NCBI GenBank assembly: GCA_949126835.1
Contig: OX421497.1
Coordinates: 5,957,354 to 6,021,353, forward strand
Direction: 5' to 3'
From: Anisus vortex
Lineage: Eukaryota; Mollusca; Gastropoda; Planorbidae
Length of the DNA stretch: 64,000 nucleotides
In this document: piece by piece, positions 55,080 through 64,000 of the stretch
Numbering within the stretch: position 1 is the stretch's first letter
Layout: every line of letters starts with the position of its first letter
The notes under the pieces: model-generated
What the model saw: only the letters and a program-made list of their open reading frames with translations
What the model was told of the DNA's origin: nothing
Database searches by the model: none
Made by a program: the position numbers and the translations under genes

Positions 55080-55496
55080 CTTTACATATCAATTCGTAGA
55101 AGAGAAAACAATAACAAGATTTCTCTACCATTTCCATGCTTTTTGCTGTTTTTGTGCCCTCCGCCCCGCGGCGAAGAGCTTCTCCTCAACATTCAGAGTC
55201 ATGACCTCTCTCTCTTTCTCCCACTCTCTGTGCCCAGCGGTGGATTCATTCAAATTAATTAAATCGCCCTCAAGCAGCGAAATCATCAGATCCATATCAT
55301 CATCATTATTAGTATTATGTTGTTGTTGTTTTTATTGCTGCCGGTGTTGTTAGAAGGTCACGTGGCCTCGTCCTTGATTCCTTAATGATCAAACAACAAA
55401 CAAGCCAGAACAACAAATAATAAAAAAAAAAAGATAAAAACTCTTCACAGATTTCTATATGGACCGATTTATATATATATCTGTAATGACGTTGTT
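55080..55496. other. Unique DNA, no feature seen
   Basis: Short frames only; an ATT/GTT-type tract near 55300-55335. Confidence 0.5.
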
Positions 55497-55658
55497 TCAA
55501 AATGACGTCAAAATGAATGAGAAATGAATGATTACAATGTGTTTTATTTAAAGAGAAAAAAAAATATAAAAAAAAATATTACAATAAAAAATTTAGTGAG
55601 AACGTTTCTTTCGGTATTTAGTTTTTGTTATATTGTTTACGGTCGCCTGGCCCTGGAA
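55497..55658. repeat. Inverted partner of the window-edge repeat
   Basis: Matches 1-158 in reverse complement. Contains A-rich insertions at 55553-55590 that the edge copy lacks. Confidence 0.7.
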
Positions 55659-56005
55659 CATGCATATGAATTGTTGCTGTCAAGCTTCTGACTTCTTATT
55701 AATAATTTAATATTAAACAAACAATAGTACTATAAAAAGAAAAAAGAACAAATACAAAATCTTAACAGTAAATGATTATAATTTTAAAACGTAGACAATA
55801 ATATGTATTTCGCAGTACCGGAAAACACAGTCCCAAAAAACAGCCTAATGTGAAAGCATTTCAAAGGGACATTATTCTGAAATGGAGATCAGTTTAAAAC
55901 CTTATCATACGGTCATTAGTAATAGACCTACGTTTATAAATAATAAAAACAACGAATTAAGCATTATTGTTTATATTATAAAAAAAAATTATTTTGGAGG
56001 ACGTT
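55659..56005. other. AT-rich DNA, no feature seen
   Basis: No gene or repeat match. Confidence 0.5.
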
Positions 56006-56009
56006 TCCA

Positions 56010-56110
56010 ATTTACACATTTAACTTTTGTGTCGATCGGTCAAACGGCTTAGGAGCCAATAGAGGACAAACATATATATATAAATATATAAACAAACATA
56101 TAAACAAACA
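56010..56110 (+). repeat. Possible LINE 3' tail fragment
   Basis: 'gtcgatcggtcaaacggctt' and 'aggagccaatagaggacaaa', followed by a TATA-rich tail, resemble the 3' ends of RTE-like LINEs. Short and without protein support. Confidence 0.35.
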
Positions 56111-56139
56111 CACGGTAATTACGGTATGTATAGTGATGA

Positions 56140-56378
56140 TGTTGTTGTTTTTCTATTCAATAAAGAAAATTTACAAAAACAAGACAAAAGATAACACTAC
56201 AAGATAGGGAGAAAAAGAGAGAGAGAAAGAAAAAGAGAGAGAGAAAGAAAAAGAGAGAGAGAAAGAGCGAGAGAATGAGAGAGAGAAAGAAAAAAGAGAC
56301 AGAAATCACACGGACGTTAACCAAACTCTTAAAGCTATTTTGAATTTTTAAGACCTCAATTCTCTATATGCCATCTTT
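56140..56378 (+). repeat. Dispersed repeat E, copy 1, with internal GA tract
   Basis: Flanks 'ttctattcaataaa', 'ataacactacaagatag' and, after a GA tract, 'cacggacgttaaccaaactc' and 'aagctattttgaattttt' match 62485-62815. The GA tract length and interruptions differ between copies. Confidence 0.85.
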
Positions 56379-56865
56379 TATTTACAATATTGATTTAAAA
56401 AAAGCAAAACAGATAAAAAAAACAACAACGATAAAGTCACAATGAAACCCGGTATAAAAGATTTAGATCTAGTCAACAGCTTATTAATTTTACACACGAA
56501 AGCTAAGGCGTTGTACTAGAAGTAGAACTGGAGAAACTGTAATTAATTGTATTACATTTACAAATATTACACAAGAAAGAAAAAAAAAATCGTAAGCCTT
56601 GGGTAAATTTCATTGGCTAAGATGCAACCAATCACGAGAAGGGACAGCGTATGACGTAAATTTGGGGGAGGGGGGAGATGAAATATTGACACGTGAAGTG
56701 TGACATTACGTGAGAAAAAAGTGTCAAAGTGCCGGTACTAAAAAAATAATTAAGGACCTGGAAATTATTTGGAACAAGCAACGTTTCAAGGTTATTCTTT
56801 GGGGTGAAAGGTCAAACATGTCTCTTTCTCTGTTCTCCTATTTCTCATTCCTTTTTACGTTAATA
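56379..56865. other. AT-rich DNA, no feature seen
   Basis: No gene or repeat match. Confidence 0.5.
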
Positions 56866-56992
56866 TCCATAAACTTCACCCTCGAGACCTTTCGACCTTT
56901 GACCCTCAGACCACCCTCCCCACGACCTGTACATTTCCTGTAACGATCTGACCCTTGGATGGGCACCTGCGGCATCAGTCGGCATCTTCCTA
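56866..56992 (+). repeat. Inverted repeat pair, left arm
   Basis: Reverse complement of 57939-58075. The inner ~50 bases (taacgatctgacccttggat onward) differ by about one indel and one or two bases; the outer ~75 bases are more diverged. Function unknown. Confidence 0.85.
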
Positions 56993-57129
56993 TGAAAGTG
57001 TGTTAAGACAGTGTATTCGTTGGGTTGGAGATGACAGGTGGAAGAAGAAATACTTTACATTGAACCACTCAAACCAAGAGGGAAGTCGGGATACGAAACA
57101 ATAATAATGTAGGTGTAAGTAAAAAAAAA

Positions 57130-57263
57130 GTAAAGTACCCTTCGGACCAAACTGATCACAGGGCTGTTGAAGCAGCGTTCACCAGTTTCTGTGGCGTACT
57201 AGGGGATGTGCGGCCAGCACAATGGCCAGCCGTGTTTAATTTACCCCAACTAATGTCAGGTAC
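57130..57263 (-). mobile_element. SINE-A, 3' half (split copy)
   Basis: 'agtacccttcggaccaaact' to 'ttaccccaactaatgtcagg'. The copy resumes at 57344. Confidence 0.85.
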
Positions 57264-57343
57264 TATGCCTTTATTGATTATTGTACTTGTGTACTAAGTG
57301 GCTAATAAATATTATTCATTGTAGTTCATTGTAGACTCGGGGA
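57264..57343. mobile_element. 80-bp insertion in the SINE
   Basis: Flanked by a near-perfect 23-bp duplication (ttaccc(c/t)aac(t/g)aatgtcagg plus tac) at 57241-57263 and 57344-57366. The insert ends in an 'attcattgtag' duplication. Length and duplication suit a heavily truncated retrotransposon insertion. Confidence 0.6.
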
Positions 57344-57490
57344 TTACCCTAACGAATGTCAGGTACCCATCAGAGCTGGGTAGGCTCGAGGGCACCCTCA
57401 AGTCCTGGGACAAAAAAAAATCCAAGCCTCCGCCAGGATTCGAACCCAGGACCTTCGGATCGCCAGTCGAACGCGCTGTCTACCGTACCC
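57344..57490 (-). mobile_element. SINE-A, 5' half (split copy)
   Basis: 'cccatcagagctgggtaggc', B-box complement 'aggattcgaacccaggacct' and head end 'ctgtctaccgtaccc'. Confidence 0.85.
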
Positions 57491-57938
57491 ATAAACAATT
57501 GGATTCCACAGACAATGTAACGAAAAAAAAATGTTATTGTGTCTGTATGTGGGAGGGGGGGGGGAGGTGTTAGATTTCACTTAGTCTTAAATAAGAACTA
57601 GTAGATGTGTTCGATACACAGAGACATTCAATTTACGCATGTGTACACAGAGGCATAACCCCCTTTACCCCCGTCCTCTTCCTTTCAAACACGCTGGGTG
57701 GGAAGCGCATGGCAACAACAACATCGAAAACAAAACCACAAAAAAAAAAAAAAAAAATACCACCACTTTCTCCCCGCTCACAGTTGTTTGTATCACTTAA
57801 TGATCAGCCAAGCCCGGCAGCCATGACGGCACCGCCACCACCACCACCGCTGCTGCCAACTGGGGGGGGGGGGGGGGGGGGGAAGAGTGCCTCTAATTAA
57901 CGAGCGCGCGCGCGCGCGATCGATCGATACGCGACCTG
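57491..57938. other. Low-complexity cluster: G, A, G and CG runs
   Basis: G run 57553-57563, A run 57739-57756, (CCA)n 57835-57848, a run of ~22 G at 57861-57881 and (CG)n at 57905-57918 leading into gatcgatcgat. The 97-codon frame at 57607-57900 is built from these runs. Confidence 0.85.
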
Positions 57939-58075
57939 CAGATGCCGACTGATGCCGCAGGTGCCCCATCCAAGGGTCAGATCGTTACCAGGGAATGTAC
58001 AGGTGATGGGGAAGGGTGGTGTGAGGGTCAAATGGCGAATGGGGGACTCGACGGGGTGACGCTTATGGATAGTTT
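57939..58075 (-). repeat. Inverted repeat pair, right arm
   Basis: See 56866-56992. It begins immediately after the (CG)n/gatcgatc tract. Confidence 0.85.
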
Positions 58076-58550
58076 AGATACCAGGTCTGAAGTTGGTAAA
58101 CAAAACGAGATAGAAAAAAATCCATGCTTAGGACGAAAGGCTGAAGTATAAAAATTACAATTGGTAGTTAAATTTAATATTGACAAATTTGATGACGTCA
58201 TTACAGCGGACGACGGCATAGCCTCTAAGAAAGAAGTAGTGACGCGACTATGTAAAATGATATTGCGTGGAGTTTGTTTCAGACTACATGTAGATCTAGT
58301 TTAAACTGCATTTTTTGTAAGAGACAGACCATTAGAGAAGTCAGTAAGATGTGTTATTCGACTTGCTTATAGACTCTAATAATATGTTTTACTGTTATAA
58401 TTAGTGAAACTACACGGTAGATGTGCACATGACAGACGGGTAGATCAACATATAGACTATATGACTATATAAATTATAGATAGATAGATAAACGATCGAT
58501 AAAGAGTTAGACAAATATAGGCCTAGATCTATAGATCTAAATTATAGATT
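58076..58550. other. AT-rich DNA, no feature seen
   Basis: 'gatagatagat'- and 'agatctatagatct'-type short repeats near 58480-58545 only. Confidence 0.5.
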
Positions 58551-59019
58551 CAGTGGTACCTCGGGTTACGAACTTAATTCGCTCCTGAACTCGGTTCGTA
58601 GCCTGAAACGTTCGTAACCGGAACCATTGAAATCCATTTCAAGATGAAAGAATAGTTCTTTCTTTTCATATTATAAACAACCGGTCGTTCACCTGACAAA
58701 ACGCGAACAATACGTGTACTTGACGTATTAAATTAAAGGTTGAATAAGAGAAGATTGTTATTTTTCTCTAAAATTTGAGGAATTTGCTTCTTCCACTTAG
58801 TTACGCCTTTAGCCACATCGACTGACAAAAAAAAAATTGGTCAAATGAATGGTTCGTAACCTAAAGCACCGTTCGTTACCCGAGACAAACAAAATTGGTC
58901 AAATTTATTCTTCGTAACCTGAATCGTTTGCGACCCGAGGTACTGGTCGTTATCCGAGACAAAAAAAAGTCACATTTATTGTTCGTAGCCTGAATCGTTC
59001 GTAACCCGAGGTACCACTG
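58551..59019. mobile_element. 469-bp inverted-repeat MITE with internal sub-repeats
   Basis: Ends cagtggtacctcgggttacg and its inverse. 'cgtaacc(t/c)ga' and 'gttcgtaacctgaa' words recur through both halves (for example 58850-58990). CAGTGG ends suggest hAT, but no 8-bp duplication is present, so the superfamily is open. The centre matches 28310-28410. Confidence 0.8.
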
Positions 59020-59073
59020 GACGTAGTTGATGGATGGACAGATAGATTTTGAAATATTTATAATTGGTAAATA

Positions 59074-59998
59074 CTGGCCCTGCGGTTAGTTCACCGGACT
59101 GTCAACCGACACGTCGATGGTTCTTTCCTTGCCGCCGACCGATCCCTGCCGCCCTGCAGGAGTTTTAAAGCCTAGTGGACGTAATAATAATCTTCCATCT
59201 AGAACATAGGTTCTCAACGGGGGCGATATCGCCCCCCAGGGGGCGATGAGCAGCTTTAGGGGGGCGATAACATTCCCGGGGGCGATTGGGGGGCGATGAA
59301 GGGCAAGTGGGCGGTACATACGTATCTGCTATAATTTCAACAACTCAGCTATTTGAATCGATTAGTTTTTGGATGAAATATGATGTAAACGCAAGTGCTA
59401 CTAAATATCTGATATCCCCCAACAGTAGGCATACATATTATTGAACAAATAAGAATCGCAATGACTTTTCGATGAAGTAGGGGTTAGTAGGCCTACTTGG
59501 CAAATATGTTATGCGGCCGTCTCGTCTTATGGTTGGTTCACCGGACTGTCGCCTTAACATCGGCTAATATTACTAATTTTACTCGTTTTACTGAGATGTC
59601 ATTTAATGCGTTTGAATCCTTTGTAAAGAGGTAACCACAATAACTGAGCGGTATAGATACATAGTAATTATACAAACTGGGTAGTTATTAAAATGCTTCA
59701 AAATATTCATATAAATTCTTTAGTTATATAATATTTATACAATTTTCAAATAATTTTTACAGTTATGTCATATCATATAAAAGTTATAAATGCAAGCCAT
59801 TCAGTTTTTTATAAAAAAAAAAACAAATTGAAATATTACCTAAAATGAAAAGGGTTAATTATCTCCCTTTAATTAACAAATGTTTCCGCTAAAATTAAGT
59901 TGGGGGGCGGTGAGCGGAAAAAAAATGTAAAAGGGGGCGGTGAGCCGAAAAAGGTTGAGAACCTATGATCTAGAAGGAACGTCCGTAAAACTTGTAAG
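59074..59998 (+). mobile_element. SINE-B split by a hAT element
   Basis: Head to 'aataatcttccatctagaa' (59074-59204), then the hAT, then 'atctagaaggaacgtccgta' and tail. Removing the insert and one duplication restores the SINE-B order exactly. Confidence 0.92.
59205..59967. mobile_element. hAT element (763 bp) inside SINE-B
   Basis: Ends cataggttctcaacg and ggttgagaacctatg. Perfect 8-bp atctagaa duplications (59197-59204 and 59968-59975). Subterminal 'ggggcgat' repeats at the left and 'gggggcggtgagc' at the right. Contains a piece of SINE-B head (59513-59555) and the block shared with 48180-48510. No transposase. The (C)A..GGTTCTCAAC end is of the type found in Charlie-like hATs. Confidence 0.93.
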
Positions 59999-59999
59999 A

Positions 60000-60140
60000 A
60001 ACTTACATATCTGTACTATTCGAAATGTGGAGATTTAGTGATGTGTTTATGATCGTGCCGCATGATCAATTATTTTAAAGTAATCACAATCGTTACAAAA
60101 CTTGTGAGTTCGTGAGCGATGATTGTTTAAATGCTTTTTA
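60000..60140. other. Unique DNA, no feature seen
   Basis: No gene or repeat match. Confidence 0.5.
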
Positions 60141-62412
60141 CAGGGTTCCTGCACCAAACTCAAATCCAAATTTCAGGAGGTTTTCAGGAGTTTTTCAGGA
60201 GAAAATCTAAAATATCAGGAGGCGCGGCAAAACCGAATTCACTACATCACTAAACAATTATTCAGATACAAATAAAATTAAATAAAATATTTTTAAGGGC
60301 ATTACAATGTGGAAGCTAAATATGTACCATTAAGCTATGTTCATTATGTAGAGTCCTTTAACTGTCCTTAGAAATCTAATAATTTTTTTTTAAAGTACAA
60401 ATAAAAGAAATTTGTTTTTTTTTGAAAATAAAAGGCGGGGAGGGGGGGGTAGAGAATGGAAATGTGGTGTCCTGTATAGGGGCATCTGTAGCATAGAGTG
60501 TTACATTAACAAGTATAGAGACAATATTTATATGGGCCTACATTGAAAAGTATATAGAAAGCTTACAGATTTACAAGTTTAAAAAAACTATCACTATGAC
60601 AAGAAAAAAAACTGCTTTTTTAAAGGACATGTAGATAATCCAATTTGATTACTTTCCAATCATTAGGATCATTATGTCTATTAAATTCCTGCTACAAAAA
60701 TAAAACCTTACAGCAGCTATGTGTAGTTAGGTAAGGAGGGGCAAATACTTACGGTGGTCTTGGGCAAATAGTGCAAGGGGGAAATAGTCCACAGTGGGGG
60801 GAGGGAGTAGCTGATTCTGAACTGGTGCATATAATATATATCTCCCTAAACTACCGTAATAAAAAAAAACCACAACACCTGTGGATAAGTTGCATCCTGA
60901 CTTTTTTTTTTTTTGGGGGGGGGGGGGGGGGTTATAGGCCCTACTGCCTTATAACTTCTCAAAAATTCATACCATTTAAACATAAAAGTTACTAAATATT
61001 CACCCTAATTTGGAAACTTTCCTTTAAAAAAATGGTTTCAATCATGCATAAAAGGCAAACACAGCGCTTCACTTATTTAAAACAACCGATCAATACAGCC
61101 ATTAGTCATAAGGCAAAGTAATGTATCTGTTTCTACATCTAAGTCACTGTCCATACTCACGTTCCTATCCCTATAGTAGGCTAACACTATAGTGGGTAGA
61201 CACACACAAAAAAGTCTTTTGAAGTAGGCCTGACTATGCTTTCTAGACAGAACGGCGCCGGTTTTGATGAGCGGTTTTGATGACGGTTTTGATGAGCGCT
61301 ATACAAGTGCCCTAACCTAATTACCATTAGCATTGTTTGTAATGATCTCTAGTCAGATATATTTAGCATTGAGTGCATTTCATCAATGTATTGGTGAATA
61401 AAATGACTTAGATCTAGACTTCTAGATTAGGCCCAGTCTTGAGACTGATAAACTGATAGACCTAGCCTAGGGCTAGGGCCACACCGGCTAGTCCTATGCC
61501 TAGACCCAAAATCGTCTGCCTACATTTCCCACATTGATAAAAAAAAAAACACATTGTAGGCCTACCCATACGATATAATAATTAGTAAAACCATGCAGGG
61601 CCTACACCTTTAAAAAGTTGATAATGATATCGGCGCCAATCGGCGTAGGCCTACATCGCGAACAACTCCTCTAGTAGGGCTAGCTAAATAGGCCTACTGG
61701 AATTTTTACCATAATATGATATAAGATAGCGTCTTAAACGTCATCGTTTTCTTTTTAACTAATAAAAAGACCTATTTCTGTGTGTTTTGATATAAATATA
61801 TTTCAAAATAAATCAATTTGGCAAAATATGTCGGTTCGATGACCCCAAGTAGACTAGTAGGCGCCGCGCGTAGCGTAATCAGGCATTCTCAACATTGATC
61901 GCGAAAATAGGCACCTAACTAGTTCTGGTAATTACCCGCGCCGGTCGGCAAATTTGTCGCCTCAAGAGACCCGCGTCCTCTATGAACAACTGTAAAGCAA
62001 AAAAAATAACATTCCTCGCACGAGTTCGCTCGGGTCGACTCGCGCGTGCGATTTTCCGAAACCCGCCGCCTCTATAAACGCTAGCTTAGTCCTTATCATT
62101 ATCTAATCTAGCAGACAACAAACTGTGGGAGAGGGAGCGAAAGAGGAGGAAGAGCTGTATGTATACCATCTTTACCGTCACAAAGCGAGAAGGGATAGGC
62201 GAGGCGCAGCAAGCGTAAGCGAACAAGCGGGAGGTGGGGCTGTTGAAATAGGGACACGTGTTGGAGAAGGAAAAAATAGCGGTCAGCAATTTTTCAGGAC
62301 ATTTCAGGAGATTATTTCACATTTCAGGAGGTTTTCAGGAGTTTTTGCACTTTTTTGCAATTTCAGGAGGATTTCAGGACATCCTGAAATTTCAGGAGGC
62401 CGCGGGAACCCT
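60141..62412 (-). mobile_element. 2.3-kb hAT-like element, probably non-autonomous
   Basis: Ends cagggttcctgc and (inverse) cagggttcccgc. Both subterminal regions, ~90 and ~130 bp, carry many copies of 'tttcagga'/'tcctgaaa', the kind of clustered binding motif seen in hAT ends. The interior (60240-62260) has G and A runs but no transposase that I can detect. The CpG-rich 61850-62110 could be the promoter side. No convincing 8-bp duplication, so the superfamily is likely but unproven. Confidence 0.65.
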
Positions 62413-62484
62413 GTTTTTAATAGTATTTAATAAAAAAAAAAAAGAAAAACGCCATACATCACATAGATCCAAGTCTGTAAATAA

Positions 62485-62815
62485 AGTTTATGATGCTGTT
62501 GTTTTTTTCTATTCAATAAATACAATTTACTATAAAAAAAAACAAGACACATTATAACACTACAAGATAGAGAGAAAGAGAGAGAGAGAGAGAAAGAGAT
62601 GGATAGAAAGAGAGAGAGAAATGGAGAAACAGATAGAGAGAAAGAGAGAGAAAGAGAGAGATAAAGTAAGAGAAACGGAGAGAAAGAACGATAGAGAGAG
62701 ACTAAAAGAGATAAAGAAAGAGAGAGAGAAAGATACATAGAGAAAAGCACGGACGTTAACCAAACTCTTCAAGCTATTTTGAATTTTGAAGACCTAATCC
62801 CTCCATATGTCATCT
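62485..62815 (+). repeat. Dispersed repeat E, copy 2
   Basis: Same flanks as 56140-56378 around a longer GA tract (62569-62745). Confidence 0.85.
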
Positions 62816-63197
62816 AGTCATCAGGGGAAGTAAATCAATGTCTTGAAGAGAGATACAAATATACTTTTAAAAATGCCACTAGATAAGATTTTTAAAAAAT
62901 GTTTTAAATCGATCAAGTTCCTTACTTTTTAAATTAGCTGGATTTTTATTTTTTTTACATAAAATACCACTATTTTATTTTTTGAGAAATGACTCGATGT
63001 GGTGGTCGAAATGAGCTGACTTTAATCTCCCACGTCAACCAATTAGCTTTTTAGTAGTGGATGACGCAACTATAGACAGTGGCATGGGCGGGTTTAGGTT
63101 TGAGAGTAAAGTAAGGTGGCGCTCTTGGCTCTACACTTGCCTTGTTCGTTTGTTTTGATGAATTGTGTTGGAGATTAAGTCCCTGGTTAATGGTCTG
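62816..63197. other. Unique DNA, no gene seen
   Basis: Contains ccaat-like (63039) and gggcggg (63087) words that could be promoter elements, but nothing downstream supports a gene. Confidence 0.35.
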
Positions 63198-63376
63198 GAA
63201 GCCTTCTACTAGACAAAGAACATTTATATGACCTTTCTACTAGGCAAAGAGCATTTATACGACCTTTCTACTAGGCCAAGAGCATTTATACAACCTTTCT
63301 ACTAGGCAAAGAGCATTTATACGACCTTTCTACTAGACAAAGAGCATTTATACGACCTTTCTACAAGGCGAAGAGT
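63198..63376. repeat. 31-bp satellite, ~5.7 copies
   Basis: The unit is 'gacctttctactaggcaaag' plus agcatttatac, with a few substitutions in the outer units. Confidence 0.95.
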
Positions 63377-64000
63377 CAGACCGTCTAACGACCACTGTAA
63401 CATGACAATCTGCCCAGGGATTAAAAAATGCATTAAAACAGATCAAGAATGACAGAACCAAGTCAGAAGCTAGGGTGACCCACACCCGACCAGCTCTTAA
63501 ATGTCATCGCATCATAGCCACACGGGCCACTCGCTTGTGGTGTTTTTTTTGTTTTTTTTTAGGGCCTTAATGGCAGCATCGGGTTGACACGGAGGTCCGT
63601 TGTCTCGACCTTAGCGTTTCCCGGGTGGTGGGAGATGAAAAATGAATGCCGTTGAAATACCACCGTGTCCTGGATGGCGCATGCTGGGTAGACGGAAGGA
63701 CAAACACACGTGTGTCGGTTGCATGACGGGAAGGAAAGGAGTTAAGGGTCAATATTGATATAGGCAGAGAAAGAGAGAAAGAGAGAGACAAGAGAGAGAG
63801 AAGGAGAGACAGGAGAGAATAAGTGTACGTGTGTGTTTATGTGTAACAGTTAGAGAGTGTGTGTGTGTGTGTATAAATGAGTGAGAGTGGGCGTGCGGAA
63901 GAGTGTGTTCTTGTATGTTTGAGCGTATAACAGAGAGAGAGAGAGATAGAGAGAGAAAGATAGAGAGGGATAAAGGGAGTCGTGTAATAAATGAGAATAG
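63377..64000. other. Unique DNA ending in GA/GT tracts
   Basis: T run at 63542-63560; (GA)n at 63767-63815 and 63931-63968; (GT)n at 63857-63872. No gene seen. Confidence 0.6.

Noticed and set aside
57607..57900. 97-codon frame ending in polyproline and polyglycine
   Set aside because: Built from A, CCA and G runs; no recognisable domain.
60133..62421. 8-bp target duplication for the 2.3-kb hAT-like element
   Set aside because: Flanks gcttttta and tttttaat do not match in register.

Overview
This window looks like intergenic or intronic DNA from a large, AT-rich, repeat-dense animal genome. A gastropod or other mollusc is my best guess, at low confidence, from the style of the tRNA-derived SINEs, the many small hAT elements and the CR1/L2-type LINE. 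Nothing bacterial is present: there are no operons, ribosome binding sites or rRNA. Most long open frames are by-products of satellites or of transposon remains. Two coding stretches are worth reading as protein. One is a CR1/L2-clade LINE on the minus strand (coding 49005-52151), complete except for one in-frame UGA. The other is a short GC-rich exon on the minus strand (19788-20048) ending at a consensus splice donor; I do not recognise its protein.

Layout. 1-4500: an edge repeat, a 47-bp satellite, then a 2.7-kb element with ~570-bp inverted arms (1800-4490). Its left arm carries a hAT insertion (2187-2965) and its right arm keeps the matching empty site. 4500-13650: unique AT-rich DNA with small hAT elements (5706-6068, 8010-8211), SINE pieces and LINE relics. 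13650-19300: a second copy of the first hAT family (13908-14828), GA/GTAAA low-complexity DNA, and adjacent SINE-B and SINE-A copies. 19280-20480: telomere-like motif, 13-bp satellite, putative exon, and the first of four near-identical 81-bp TTAA-flanked elements (20388, 25920, 45594, 53432). 20500-34200: SINEs, LINE relics, a TIR family called repeat D here, and 29-bp and 35/37-bp satellites. 34990-35925: a 17-bp satellite. 38080-41910: hAT, CAG/CAA-rich DNA, SINEs and a 2.3-kb 23/26-bp minisatellite. 42970-45680: small hAT, palindromic and CTAG-ended elements. 46040-52680: a nested stack, with a SINE split by a hAT element that is itself split by the LINE. 53430-64000: more TIR elements, a ~125-bp inverted repeat pair (56866/57939), a hAT inside a SINE (59205-59967) and a 2.3-kb hAT-like element (60141-62412).

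The genes do not form a pathway. The interest lies in transposon history: several insertions can be dated relative to one another from exact 8-bp target duplications, an empty site, and nested or split SINEs. The SINE-B tail also resembles the tail of LINE fragments in the same window, which suggests a LINE/SINE partnership.
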